Below, piece after piece: positions 11,199-22,639 of a stretch of DNA of 64,000 nt. The stretch lies in contig NC_086179.1 in assembly GCF_023053635.1 (NCBI RefSeq), positions 4,664,001 through 4,728,000 of the forward strand, written 5' to 3'. The notes under the pieces were generated by a model. It was not told the DNA's origin and did not search any database. It saw only the letters and a list, made by a program, of their open reading frames with translations. This stretch comes from Elgaria multicarinata webbii (Eukaryota; Chordata; Lepidosauria; Squamata; Anguidae). Each line of letters opens with the position of its first letter. Within the stretch, counting starts at the first letter, position 1. The translations under genes were made by a program, and so were the position numbers.

Positions 11199-11583
11199 CA
11201 ATCCATAAATAAAAGCATACCTCAAGAGGGTAGCGACAAGAGAGAGGGCCTTCTCTGCGGTGGCCCCCCAACTGTGGAACAATCTCCCTGACAAAGCCCA
11301 CCTGGCGCCGACATTGTCATCTTTTCAGCACCAAGTCAAGACTTTTCTCTTCTCCCAGGCATTTAGCAATATGTAATGACCGTGGGTCTGGGATTTTTTT
11401 TATTTATTTTTTGGCTCATCGTTTTTAAAGATGTTATAGTGGTTTTAAATGTATGTGTATTTTGCTTGTTTTTGTGGTTTTTAATCTTTGTATATTGTTT
11501 TTAAGTGTTTTTATCTTATGTGAACCGCCCAGAGAGCTTCGGCTATGGGGAAGTATACAAATACAATAAATAAAAATTTAAAA
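11199..11583 (+). mobile_element. L2-clade LINE 3' end
   Basis: GAGAGAGGGCCTTCTCTGCG and CAACTGTGGAACAATCTCCC match the L2 ORF2 end. GTGAACCGCCCAGAGAGCTT then an ATAAATAAA tail. Confidence 0.88.
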
Positions 11584-12051
11584 ATGGGGGGACATTGTAA
11601 GTAACACACTGGTTGGAGCACAGTTTGAGATTTGGATAATAGGGCCACGGAGCAAGAGAGTTTGGGCTGACGGGAACAAGTCCATTGGTGCTCCAAATCA
11701 AGGCAGGCTCCGGCCTGGGTTTCAGGCCAACTGGCCTCTCTCATAGACACTTCAAGTTGCTATTTATTTAGCTAGTTATTTTCAAGTTTGGCCAACTTGA
11801 TACATGTTTGCCCCCTAGTGGCTAATGTTGTTATTGGCCTCGTAAAAAGTGTAATGCTCAACTCCATCTTCATCAACGAAGGTGGAGCAGCTTGGTTTGT
11901 CAGATATAGGTTCAGAACAAGCCTAAAGGAAGGACATGCGTGTCTTCGGCCAGTGCAAAACTGGCCTGTGGAATTCCTTGCTGCAGGATGTTGTCAGGAC
12001 ACTAGCCAGCAGGGGTGCTTTTCTTTCAAATCTGGCCCTTTGGGGAGGGGG
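11584..12051. other. No recognised feature
   Basis: Unassigned spacer. Confidence 0.5.
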
Positions 12052-13200
12052 GTGTCGTGTTTCTCAGAACACTCCTGCTTTCGATTGCTAAGTAATCCAC
12101 AAAGCTTTTATTAAGCAACAAACGTCTCTTCTACCTGAATAGAGTCTAACCCAGTGGTTTCCAAAGTGGGCGGTACTGCCCCCTTGGGGGCAGTGGGATT
12201 GCATAGGGGGACGTTAAGAGGCAAGGGGGCAGCAGGGGGGCGCTCGAGGTGGTCTTTTCCAAGAAGCGCCTCTCCATAAGGTCTTAAAACCCAGGGATAT
12301 TTTTATGGGAGAAGGTAGTTTGGTCCCAAGCCATATAGGGGAAGAATCCACACATGTATTAATACCGTTTAAGAAGAGTCCTTTTAACGGTGAATTGAAA
12401 TGTTTCAAAAGCACCAAAACGCTAATGAAGAGACATACCCTGCTTGGTGTGCCCTGCCATGCCGGCTGCAAAACAGAGGCATTCGCTCTTTTCCCTCCCT
12501 CCCTTGGCAAGCCTGCAGCAGGTGCTTCGGATTTTGAATAAATATTCAATTAATTGTTACTGTTTTGAATTTTATTGTTATTATCTTCCTTTGTGGGTCG
12601 CTGAAAACCGCTATTCTGAATAATGATTTTTATAGTGTAGGGTAGGTGGCACTGGGCATGAGTTTGTGGAACCAAGGGGGCGGTTACCTGAAAAAGTTTG
12701 GGAACCACTGGTCTAACCTCTTGGAAACGTCCCCCTAGGCAAAACTATGCAAACTAAGCAAGACAATTGTCCGTTCAAGAAGAATAGGAAGCCACTTCCC
12801 AAACGCCCATAACTTTAGAGCGTCTGGTGTGGAGGCCGATTCTGGCGTAATCGAACCGACTTTCTCATGCCTTCCTTCCGCACCATGCGTTTCAGCTTCC
12901 AGCGGACCCTAGCATCAGCTAGCTTGTTGGGACGCTCACCTCCAGAAGAAGGCTCACTTCCCACCGAGTGTGTAAGATTTGGCCTTCAGGAGATAAGCTC
13001 TGGAGAGGGCTGACTCCCAGCTGGGGAATCGACCATGAGAGCTTCCTCCCTCACTGGTACAGGCTGGCTGGTGTCTGGCGCTGCGTCTTCCAGTTCTGAA
13101 TCTGAGTCTGATTGATTACCTGAAACATCTTCTCCCAAAAAAGGGGCAGTAGGGTTAGACATGACGGGGGTGGTGGGTGGTTGTATACCCTGACAATGCT
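12052..13200 (-). mobile_element. Possible 3' part of an LTR-type retroelement (fossil), split by a hAT
   Basis: On the minus strand an arginine-rich coding end precedes a stretch with AATAAA and an end CACGACA. The same layout and similar end sequence occur at 14333-15290, so the two are probably the same family. A hAT (12152-12710) sits inside this copy. The copy is broken and old; assignment to an LTR family is tentative. Confidence 0.35.
12152..12710. mobile_element. Non-autonomous hAT element with perfect 8-bp duplication
   Basis: Terminal inverted repeats CAGTGGTTTCCAAAGT and TTTGGGAACCACTG. Flanks GTCTAACC at 12144-12151 and GTCTAACC at 12711-12718 are identical 8-bp target duplications. 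No transposase domain is seen in the 559 bp. Confidence 0.92.
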
Positions 13201-13205
13201 GTGTA

Positions 13206-13960
13206 AAATAATAAATTGTTGTTTATTCGTTCAGTTGCTTCCGACTCTTTGTGACTTCATGGACCAGCCCACGCCAGAGCTTTCTGTCGGCCGTCGCCAC
13301 CCCTAGCTCCCCCAAGGTCGAGTATGTCACCTCCAGAATATCATCCCTCCATCTTGCCCTTGGTCTTCCTTTTGCCTTCCACTTTCCCTAGCATCAGCAT
13401 CTTCTCCAGGGTATCTGTCTTCTCATTATGTGGCCAAAGTACTTCAGTTTTGCCTTTAATACCATTCCCTCAAGTGAGCAGTCTGGCTTTATTTCCTGGA
13501 GTATGGACTGGTTGGATCTTCTTGCAGTCCACGGCACTCTCAGAATTTTCCTCCAACACCACAGTTCAAAAGCATCTCTCTTCCTTCGCTCAGCTTTCCT
13601 TATGGTCCAGCTCTCGCAGCCATAGGTTACTACGGGGAATACCATTGCTTTAACTATGCGGACCTTTGTTGTCAGTGTGGTGTCTCTGCTCTTAACTATT
13701 TGATCAAGATTTGTCATTGCTCTCCTCCCAAGAAGTAAGTGTCTTCTGATTTCCTGGCTGCAGTCAGCGTCTGCAGTAATCTTTGCGCCCAGAAACACAA
13801 AGTCTGTCACTGCCTCCACGTTTTCTCCCTCTATTTGCCAGTTATCAATCAAGCTGGTTGCCATAATCTTGGTTTTTTTGAGGTTTAACTGCAACCCAGC
13901 TTTTGCACTTTCTTCTTTCACCTTCGTCATAAGGCTCCTCAGCTCCTCCTCACTTGATAC
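13206..13960 (-). mobile_element. RTE/BovB LINE, 3' part of the reverse transcriptase
   Basis: The minus strand encodes [80 protein letters not shown] and KYFGHIMRR, the BovB RT C-terminus. The 3' end near 13235 has CCGACTCTTTGTGACTTCAT. RTE/BovB is known for horizontal transfer among vertebrates including squamates. A second copy is at 46086-46700. Confidence 0.9.
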
Positions 13961-14332
13961 TCAGCCATCAAAGTGGTGTCAGGATAGGCCCTTTACCTCC
14001 TCTCTCTCCTCTGAACGGTCTCCCTGTCCCCTGTTGAAGCTTTAAATTGCAAACGACTTGGGGCAGCGGCTACCTTTACAGCAGTGGTATAGAAGCTGAG
14101 GCACAGGGACCAAATCTGGTCTACCTGGGGTCCCAATCCAGCCCTCCAGGTTTTCCGAGAAGGCCCTGCCCTCTTCCTTTGTCCCCGCCTCCTTTTACCC
14201 AAGCACTAACCATTGAGTGGTTTCTCAGGTTTTGTGCCGTTTTCGCCCCATTCTAAAAGGTTGAAATGCAAACGCCTCTCCTTAGCCTTCATGACTGGCA
14301 GGAGCAGCTATAATCTAAAATATGCCGGTGTC
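13961..14332. other. No recognised feature
   Basis: Unassigned; GCAGTGGTATAGAAGC near 14079 resembles a repeat start but no family is assigned. Confidence 0.45.
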
Positions 14333-15290
14333 GTGACTCCAAACCCTCCGGCCGAGATGTGAGACAAAAAAGAGGTCATTCCATAAAGTTAATTCAGTAA
14401 ATCGACGTCTCTTCACACCTGAAGGGAACGTGAAACAACTGGGCATGTTTAGCCTGGAGAAGAGAAGATTGAGGGGAGACAGGATAGCACTCTTCAAATA
14501 CTTAAAAGGTTGTCCCACAGAGGAGGGCCAGGATCTCTTCTCGATCATGAGTGCAGGACATGGAATAACGGGCTCAAGTTACAGGAAGCCAGATTCTGGC
14601 TGGACATCAGGAAAAACTTCCTGACTGTTAGAGCAGTACGACAATGGAACCAGTTCCCTAGGGAAGTTGTGGGCTCTCCCACACTAGAGACCTTCAAGAG
14701 GCAGCTGGACAGCCATCTGTCAGGGATGCTTTAGGGTGGATTCCTGCATTGAGCAGGGGGTTGGACTCGATGGCCTTGTAGGCCCCTTCCAATTCTGCTA
14801 TTCTATGATTCTATGAATGCTATGAGCTATCCTGTAAGCTTAAGTAGCCTAACAAAGCACAGCAGTTGCCTATCAACTAAATAGATGGTTTCCCGCAGTG
14901 CCTGATAGGTGTTTACTAAACCCCTCCTTCGGGAGTGTCTTCAAGTTGTAACTTCTGGCGAGTGGCTAGCCTAGTGGACCGCCTCCCACCTCCACCCACT
15001 TGGTCCTGTGGAGGACTCTGGGATCTGTCCATTCCGATGCTCCCTCCTCCTCTGACAAAGACAGAGTTCCCAGGGGTAAAGAGGATGATCTCTGAGCCTG
15101 GGCCTCCTATCTGATAAGTTCCTGGGAAGATTCCTCCTTGACTCCTGGAGCATCTTGGAGAATTTCCTCCCCTGCTTCCTGTCTTGGCTGGTCCACTTCT
15201 TCCTTTTCAGGCTCGGAGTGCAATTCGGGATACACTCCAGGGAGACCAAACCTGATCCCGACACTTGGTATTTTTGTTACTTAAGCCCTG
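14333..15290 (-). mobile_element. Possible 3' part of an LTR-type retroelement (fossil), split by a CR1
   Basis: Shares layout and end sequence with 12052-13200 (similar GAAGAGACGT stretch and CACGACA end on the minus strand). The CR1 at 14432-14817 is inserted in it. Broken and old; family tentative. Confidence 0.35.
14432..14817 (+). mobile_element. CR1 LINE 3' end
   Basis: Encodes [20 protein letters not shown] and KEARF-like sequence to SHLSGML; the frame shifts near 14545-14570. Ends in ATTCTATG units at about 14800-14817. Confidence 0.9.
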
Positions 15291-16300
15291 CCCTTCTCCC
15301 ACACCCCAGACTGGAATGTGCACCCCCCCAAGAGTTTGTTCAAAATGGAATTGACCCTCAGGCTGGAGGTGTTGGTATCCAACTCCTATCATCTCCAGCC
15401 AAGACCAAATGACTGGGGATGACGGGAATTGCAGTCCAATCACATCTAGAGAGCTACAGGTTCTCTACCTTTGATCTAAGTGTTGGCGGTTGATGTGACG
15501 ACATTCGGAGGGCAGAGAAGGAGCAAATCTGATAAACAGCTAGTAGTGTGGGGCTCAGCCAAAAGTTTTACAGAAAAGGTGTGTTTTGAGGAGTTACTGG
15601 GGAGGAGGGCTCTCAGTTTCATGCCACATATTTTCTTCCACTACATTCAGAATTTTTTTTAACAATTTTTTTTTTTAGAAATGCAACTCGCTTGTCTGTG
15701 CATGTAAGTCGTTAATTTCCTCCTTGATGTTTCCATTTTAGCTAACAGCAGACCAGCCTCTTTTGCCTCCATGTTCTATTACATACACATGTGGAAAAAC
15801 CTGAAAGGGTCCCCTTTGACAGAGAGTTTTAGCCTACGGCTAGGAAACTGTAGAGATTTCCCCATCTGCTCAAGACCTTTTTGTATTTAGCATCGATGCA
15901 GACAGATAAGGCACCAGCTGCAATCTGGATTCAGAAAGAGCTGGAAGATACTATTTAACCCTCAAAGGCTTGTGCTTTTTTGCTTTTTTTTAATGTTGTC
16001 TTCTTCTTTTCTCAAGGCAATAAAAATGTATTTTTTGGGGGGGGGGTTCTTTTTAAAATCGCAATTCTTCCCATCTCCAACCGCACAGGGGATGCTCCTG
16101 AAACTGGATTTTCCTCGCTTACGTTGCCTGCCGCCTTTGCCATTGCAGCTTTTCTCCTGTTGCTTCTTCCTTGTCAGCCTTTGGGTTTTAAGTTCCTTGG
16201 GGCAGTCCTCTCCCCACCTCACTGCTTTCTTGATCATTCTGAAAAGTTCCACGTACGTTGACAGCGTTGTGTAAATGAGAAATTATAATCACTCCCTCCA
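15291..16300. other. Mostly unassigned, with one palindromic MITE remnant
   Basis: 15367-15473 is a decayed member of the TTGGACTACA/CCAGATGT palindrome family. A homopolymer-rich stretch (15650-15680) and a G run (16038-16048) follow. No gene is supported. Confidence 0.5.
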
Positions 16301-16305
16301 AAAGT

Positions 16306-16553
16306 GGCCAGTGTGGTGTAGTGGCTAGAATGTCGGACTGGGTGTCTGGAGATCCGGGTTCTAGTCCCCACTCGGATAAGGAAACACACTGGGTGACTTT
16401 GGGCCAGTGACAGACTCTCAGCCCAACCTACCTCACAGGGTTGTTGTGTGGATAAAGTGGAGAGGAGGAGGAGTATGTACACCACCTTGGGTTCCTTGCA
16501 GGAAAAAAGGTGGGATATAAATGCAATAATAAATAAATAAAATAAATAAAAGT
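16306..16553 (+). mobile_element. tRNA-derived SINE with TAAA tail
   Basis: Pol III box A-like GTGTAGTGGCTAGAATGTCG and box B-like GGGTTCTAGTCCC lie in a tRNA-like head. A body with TTGGGCCAGTGACAGACTCT follows and the 3' end is AGGTGGGATATAAATG(CAATAATAAA)n. Minus-strand relatives: 6225-6380 and 39540-39746. Confidence 0.85.
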
Positions 16554-16573
16554 GAACTCAGGGGATGAGTGCT

Positions 16574-17150
16574 GATGGCTATTTATTTATTTATTTATTT
16601 TGCATTTCTATTCCACTTGGTAGCTCTCTGAGTGGTTCACAACGATTAAGATCATAAAATACAGCAGGATATAACACAATGTAAAACTTTTTAAAAGTTT
16701 AAAACTATAGTATAAAACCAAAGTTAAAAAAACAGCAGCAGACTAAAGACTTTAAAAAATATGGTAACAGGTTTAAAAAAAGAAAGAAAGAAAGAAAGGG
16801 TTGGGTAAATACGACCTTCGTAAACCTTATAGGCTCCTTCTAATTATACTATTGTATGATTTTATCTGGCCCCCAAAACAGCACAATGTAGGCACCAGGC
16901 AAACTAGTCTGGGAAGCTCATTCCACAACTGGGAAACATGGAAAAGACCTTCTCCTTTAAGCTAAAATGAGGCCACTGAGAAAGAAGAGGCGGGTGTGAA
17001 CTTGCTTGGAGTAGCCCCAAAGTTTGAAGAAGTACAAAAGATAACTCCCTAAGTGGGCAACTCCTGTCAAAAAGAGAGGACAGAGCACGCTCAGTAGCTA
17101 TGGAATTTTGTAGCTGGAAAAAGCAACAATGGAGTATCCTGCAAGAGGGC
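16574..17150 (-). mobile_element. Old L2-clade LINE 3' end
   Basis: Starts with an ATTTATTTATTT tail and GTAGCTCTCTGAGTGGTTCA. CTGGGAAGCTCATTCCACAA is the minus-strand LWNELP region. Diverged, with an AAAG run at 16781-16798 inside. Confidence 0.7.
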
Positions 17151-18018
17151 ATGTTGGGTTTGCTGGAACCTTGAGGAGGAGAATTCCTGTTTAGTGGTGA
17201 GGTTATAGTAGAGCAACTACATAATTAATTTTTTTTTGGCAATTTGGTTTCTGTTCTGCCCACAACAGCCATTCCATGCTTTACAACTAGAGATGTAAAA
17301 TTTCCAGAAATTTTGAAGCCAGAGGGGGAAAAACTTGTCTTTTTCCCATGGGAATCAGAAATTTTGGGGAAAATGGAAAAATAAGAAATACTTAGTTTTG
17401 AGATGGAAATAAGGAATGGAAGGAACAACTCTGCTGGGTATCTTACAGAGAGTATTCAAAAAGCATTTCCCCTTTGGCTTCATTATTTCCAGACATTTTA
17501 TATCTCTAGTCTTCCTGTACAAGAGTTCTTATTACACAGTTTTTAGAAGTTATTTTGGGGGGAGTAAAGGGTAAAAATATATAAACACCATGTCTTAAAT
17601 TCTAAAAGAAAATATTTCATAATCTAAAGCTCTTCAATTTTTACAATACTTGGATGTATGAGCATTTCTTTTCTGTGCGCAAATCTTGCAAACGTGTCCC
17701 GTTGCAATGCGAACGAGAGAACACGTCCTCCAAAAATGTTCGCAAATCCCCAAATTTGGGTTTGTGCTCGGGAAAAATGTGCCCTTTTATTCTATGGGGG
17801 AAACTGCGCGTTTCTGTGCATTTTTTTTAAAAAAATGTGCCTTTTTTCTCTACGAGCAAGATGAAAAAACAACAGAAAGGCAAGTGGAGAATGAAGGAAA
17901 ATGAGCTGCTAATTGATGTTCATTTGATGAATGTCGTTTGTTCACCCGTCCATAGCTTACACTGTTGTCAGTGGGCGTCCCGTGCTTACCACGATTTCTA
18001 CTTTTGCCCCGGGATTGA
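17151..18018. other. No recognised feature
   Basis: AT-rich sequence with short frames lacking family resemblance. Motifs such as GCGAACGAGAGAACACG (17707) are unassigned. Confidence 0.5.
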
Positions 18019-18150
18019 ATCATATCATAGAATCATAGAAGAGCAGAATTGGAAGGGGCCTACAAGGCCATCGAGTCCAACCCCCTGCTCAAGGCAGGCA
18101 TCCCTGACAGATGGTTGTCCAGCTGCCTCTTGAAGGCCTCTAGTGTGGGA
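18019..18150 (-). mobile_element. CR1 3' fragment
   Basis: AATCATAGAAGAGCAGAATT through CTTGAAGGCCTCTAGTGTGG, the terminal 130 bp only. Confidence 0.85.
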
Positions 18151-18433
18151 TCCTGACTTGGTGTAGATGCTCAGATTATTCAAGATGGTGGAAACACCTG
18201 CAGACTCCAAAACCAGGTGAATGGGCAATGAAATGGTCAGTGTGGTGGAATGCAAGTCAGCGTCAAGTGACTCACGTTGGGGTAAAAATAAATAAATCCT
18301 AACTTCACCTGTACACTGATGGGATCAGGGCTGGCTTTTGACTCACCAGGAAAGTTTGTACGGTCAATAGCTTAATGAAAATGTCAATTGAGTGTGCAGC
18401 GGCTGTGGAAAAGGTAAGTTTTGGAGGAGGAAT

Positions 18434-18885
18434 TATAGAATCATAGAATAGCAGAGCTGGAAGGGGCCTACAAGGTCATCGAGTCCAACCCCCTGCTCAA
18501 TGCAGGAATCCATCCTAAAGCATCCCTGACAGACGGTTGTCCAGCTTCCTCTTGAAGGCCTCTAGTGTGGGAGAGCCCACCACCTCCCTAGGTAACTGGT
18601 TCCATTGTCATACTGCTCTAACAGTCAGGAAGTTTTTCCTGATGTCCAGCTGGAATCTGGCTTCGTGTAACTTGAGCCCATTATTCCGTGTCCTGCACTC
18701 TGGGAGGATCGAGAAGAGATCCTGGCCCTCCTCTGTGTGACCTTTTAAGTATTTGAAGAGTGCTCTCATGTCTCCCCTCCATCTTCTCTTCTCCAGGCTA
18801 AACATGCCCAGTTCTTTCAGTCTCTCCTCATAGGGCTTTGTTTCCAGACCCCTGATCATTCTGGTTGCCCTCCTCTGAACTGGAC
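18434..18885 (-). mobile_element. CR1 LINE 3' end
   Basis: Minus frame [20 protein letters not shown] then [20 protein letters not shown], and the ATTCTATG tail at 18434-18450. Sequence at 18886-18990 (ACTAGATGGACCAATGGTCC) is an additional old CR1-type 3' end on the plus strand. Confidence 0.9.
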
Positions 18886-18997
18886 TGAAAGGACGTAGAA
18901 CTCTGGGGAGCTCCCGGTTGGGGAAAGATGCTGAAAGCAATATTGAACTAGATGGACCAATGGTCCGACCTAATGGAAAAGGTCGCTTCTGTTTCTA

Positions 18998-19683
18998 GGG
19001 CTTGTCTATATGGCTTATTTACCCTGACCTAAATGCGTATATTCGCATTTCAGGACACATGACGCAGCCATCCAGTCACTGTAGCGCTGAATTTTTAACA
19101 TGATAATGTGCATATTCACATTTGCGATTTACTGCAACATTTGGATCACGTCCGAGTTTGCACCGCATTATGGTTATATGTCGTTGGGGGAGTTAAATTG
19201 CATTTTGACATATGGGCATAGCTTTGAGGGTAGGACAAAGTGATTGGCCGATTTCCCGCCTTCCCACCTATCGGCTGCCTCGTTCCTTCGCGCTGTTTTC
19301 AGTTTGAATTCTATGATTCTGCGAAGCTCCGCATATAGAGGTTATTAAAACAAACGGGGAAACGGGCAGCCAGAGGAAAGAGACGTGTTCAATCCCCCTC
19401 TTGCATCCTCCTCTGCTGCCTCGTTCCTTTCCCCCCTCCTGATTTGTCTCTTCTATGAATCTGTGGAGCTCCACATATAAAATGTATAGCTTCCCTCGTC
19501 TCTCCTCTGTATCATCGCATCATCGTACATGCGCATGTGCGCATCAATAACTGCACTACAAAAAAAATCAGGAGATAAATCGCTGTTGCTGCTGCAGCAT
19601 GATGCACTTTGCCTAGTTTTGAATCAACGAAAATTTGGGTTTATATTCAATGAGGAGCAATCCCGTTGTCGTATAGATGGGGC
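18998..19683. mobile_element. Non-autonomous DNA transposon, copy B (Harbinger-like ends)
   Basis: Starts GGGCTTGTCTATATGGC and ends GTCGTATAGATGGGGC; the ends are inverted copies of each other. Flanked by CTA on both sides, compatible with a 3-bp duplication (PIF/Harbinger type; inference). Homologous to 9336-10112. No transposase. Confidence 0.65.
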
Positions 19684-20710
19684 CTAATAAGGCATTTCTT
19701 AAAAAGCAAAAATAAAGACTAATCAGGGCTGGAGCGATTCACAAAAGGACAGGAACAAAGAAATGTGGCAAACGGAACATGGCTTCTACATAGGCTGTGT
19801 TTGAAATCTCACTCGTGAGCTTCTAACCTTTCGCCCTGAGCCAGAAGAAAAAGCTTTAAATGCAAGATGTTTAGGAGCGGTGGGAAGGGAAAGCAAGTGG
19901 TGCGCTTGGCCCATGTGTTAGCATTTAAGAAAATTCAGGAGCTATAAAACAGGCCCCCGGCCAGGAGGCTTAAAAAAAGTCCCCCCCCCTCCAATTCCCT
20001 CCTCCCTATAACTTGGCACGCAAACAGCTCCTTTACTGTAAAGCAAACCTAAAGGGCTTGTTCATAATGGAAAAAATGTCAAGCCGCACCTCTCCGGGGC
20101 TCCGCGCCCTGGGCCTGACGGCGTCCAAACTAAACAAAAAGCTGCGTTCACAGACGGAACTAGTTAAGGGAAGAGGATGGAAATGCACGGCTCTCCTTCA
20201 GGAAGAGGCCAGGAGACGGGGCAAGGTGAGCGGCAGGCATGGAAGCAATTAAGCGACCGTTCAGAACTAGGCAGAGCCAGCTGGAGAGGTTCAGGTGCCC
20301 CAAGCAGCTGGCGGCTCAAAATGGCACCCTCTGCTTCCTGCTAGGGAACTTAAGAAACTGATCCTCTGTGCAGAGTTCCCCTGCATCAACTCCATTGGCA
20401 GTATCCGGAAAGGGAATCTTCACAAAGTGAGGATTGGGCTTCCTGGGACAAAGCTGCCTGCAAGGGAGGGGGTGGGTGGGAGTAGTAGTGGCTGCTTTTA
20501 CTTCATTTTCTTCCCTTTTTCTGCTCCCAGGGCATCTCCTGTCCTGTCTTGCAAGGCTCCGGCAAGCTTCAACCTGGGAATCTGGCAGCAGGGCAAAAGC
20601 ACGTTATACTCATTGCCACTGGAACAGCTCACGAGTGGAGGGAGGTTCTAGCCTGATCCCTGCTGCTCTACAGCGCCACTCTGGTAATGGCCAGAAGGGG
20701 TACTGCAAGT
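19684..20710. other. Unassigned, partly GC-rich, possible unique sequence
   Basis: A plus-strand frame at 20013-20252 (MARKQLLYCKANLKGL, ending near GGGGCAAG/GTGAGC, a donor-like site) is the only coding-like signal. It has no recognised family, so I do not call a gene. Confidence 0.4.
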
Positions 20711-20990
20711 GCACCTCCCCACCGTGCCTGGGTCCAGCTCCAGCTGAGAGCCCCCTCCCTCCTGATGTCAACTGTCTCTGCAGAGGCCACCAGTGAGGGA
20801 GGAAGCAGCAGCCAGGCACCTCTCCACCGTGCCTGGGTCCAGCTCCAGCTCAAAGCGCCCTCCCTCCTGCTACCAACTGTCTCTGGAGAGGCCACCAGTG
20901 AGGGAGGAAGCAGCAGCCAGGCACCTCTCCACCGTGCCTGGGTCCAGCTCCAGCTGAGAGCACCCCTCCCTCCTGCTGTCACCTGTAACT
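20711..20990. repeat. 105-bp minisatellite, about 2.7 units
   Basis: Units begin GCACCTC...CACCGTGCCTGGGTCCAG at 20711, 20816 and 20921, exactly 105 bp apart. Because 105 is a multiple of three, repeated 35-residue frames appear on both strands; these are by-products. Confidence 0.92.
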
Positions 20991-21039
20991 GCTGAACTTT
21001 CCAACTAAGATTGTAGTGCCTGAATTTGCTTTCCTTTCC

Positions 21040-21205
21040 CTCCTCCCCCCTCCCAGTCCCCTTTCCTTTTGTGTCATGTCTTTTAGATTGTAAGCCTGTG
21101 GGCAGGGACTGTCAAGAAATACTTTTGTAAGCTGCCGTGAGAGCCTTTTTTGGCTGAATGGCGGCATAAAAATCCTTAAATAAATAAATAAATAAATAAA
21201 ATAAG
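21040..21205 (+). mobile_element. LINE/SINE 3' end with TTAGATTGTAAGCCTGTGGG
   Basis: Contains GGGCAGGGACTGTCAAGAAA, GCCGTGAGAGCCTTTTTTGG and an AAATAAATAAA tail. A nearly identical copy is at 56506-56668, and a related minus-strand copy is at 22780-22930. Confidence 0.75.
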
Positions 21206-21248
21206 TGATCTGGGCAGGTAATAGGGACCCTGCTGGCCCTATGTAACT

Positions 21249-21487
21249 TAAGGTGACAATACGAAAAGAAGGACAGGGCTCCTGTATCTTTAACAGTTGT
21301 GATGAAGAGGGAATTTCAGCAGGTGTCATTTGTATCTGGTCAAGAGGGCAGGGCTCCTGCAGCTTTAACTGTGAAGAAGTTGAGGGAATTTCACCAGGTG
21401 CTACAAATGACACCTGCTGAAATTCCCTTTTCAATACAACTGTTAAAGATACAGGAGCCCGGTCCTCCTTTTCATGTGGTCACCCTA
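21249..21487. mobile_element. Palindromic hAT-type MITE, shorter copy
   Basis: TTAAGGTGACAATACGAAAA at the left and CATGTGGTCACCCTA at the right, with the same AGGACAGGGCTCCTG and GTTAAAGATACAGGAG arms as 400-718. The middle is shorter and no target duplication is seen. Confidence 0.75.
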
Positions 21488-21488
21488 T

Positions 21489-21824
21489 ATAAGGAGGGGG
21501 GCCTTCTCTGCTGTGGCACCCTGGCTGTGGAATGAGCTCCCTAAGAAGGTTCGCTTGGCACCTACATTATAGACCTTTAGACACCAGGTGAAGACCTTTT
21601 TATTCTCCCAGCATTTTAACAGTCTATAAATAAATTTTAACTTGGTGTTTTAAATTTGTAATTTTGCATTGCTGCTGTTTTTATCTGGTTGCGCTTTTCT
21701 ACTGTATTTTATATTATGGTTTTGTACTGTTGTTTTATACTTTGAATGTTTTTAATTTTTGTGAACCGCCCAGAGAGCTCCGGCTATTGGGCGGTATAGA
21801 AATGTAATAAATAAATAAATAAAT
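21489..21824 (+). mobile_element. L2-clade LINE 3' end
   Basis: GGCCTTCTCTGCTGTGGCAC, then GTGGAATGAGCTCCC and the hallmark GTGAACCGCCCAGAGAGCTC with a (TAAA)n tail. It directly abuts the MITE. Confidence 0.88.
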
Positions 21825-21999
21825 GCTACCTCTGTTTTAGCTCTCCAGTCTAAGTATCTTATCCACCAGACTAATTATCCTACAAGAAATGGTAGTGTTG
21901 CCTTAAACAGCACCTTTTACCAGCTTCACTGGTTTATCAGCTGTGAGCTTTCCTGGACCAGTAATCCAAGCTAGAGGTTATAAGGGCAGGGGGCAGTGT

Positions 22000-22560
22000 T
22001 TGTTTATTTATTTATTTATTTAATTACATCTATATACCGCCCCACAGCCGAAGCTCTCTGGGCGGTTTACAACAATTAAAAATAGTAAACATTAAAAGTA
22101 TACAAAAATTTAAAAAACATAAAAACAGTATATGTCCTTGTAACCGCTAGGTTGGATTACTGTAAAACTTTCTACGTGGGGCCGCCCTTGGAAACAGTTT
22201 GGAAGCTCCCAATAGCAGGAGCCGCCTATTTGCTATCGAGCCCAATTCAAGGCGCTGGTGTTTTAAAGACCTAAATGATGTGTGCCAAATAGCTCCTCCT
22301 CCCATAATCAGAAGAGGCTTTTCTCTCTATTCCTGCCACAAGAAATGTATATATTTTCTTCATCTACAACAGAGAGGGCCTGCTCTGTGATGGCACCCCG
22401 ACTTTGGAATGGGAGGTACATCTTGCACCAACATTGTACTCTCAACACCAGGTTAAACCCTTTTTATTTGAGCAGTTTTTTTTTTAAAAAAAATTGCTTG
22501 CCACCTTGAACGTCATTTGGGGCAGAAAAGCAGGAAATAAATGGAATAGATAAATCAGGA
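22000..22560. mobile_element. Minus L2 3' end (22000-22130) and diverged plus L2 (22136-22555)
   Basis: The left part begins TTTATTTATTTAATTACATC and ATACCGCCCCACAGCCGAAG, a minus L2 tail. The right part keeps GGTTGGATTACTGTAAAACT (LDYCN region), CGAGCCCAATTCAAGGCGCT and GTGATGGCACCCCGACTTTG in the plus sense, with heavy decay. Confidence 0.75.
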
Positions 22561-22639
22561 AAACGTGAATGAGAAAACCATCTCCTGCTGCACAAGGGGT
22601 GAACATGGCCAGTGAACCAGGCTGTGAACTCACTGTGGC

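Noticed and set aside
16306-16380. A tRNA gene
   Set aside because: Box A/B-like sequences are present, but the body and TAAA tail show it is a SINE; no cloverleaf is supported.
20013-20252. 79-codon plus frame with a donor-like end
   Set aside because: No recognised family, no acceptor or second exon that matches, only one weak donor; kept as a note.
20668-20982. 104-codon frame of 35-residue repeats
   Set aside because: Period of the 105-bp minisatellite; both strands are open for the same reason.
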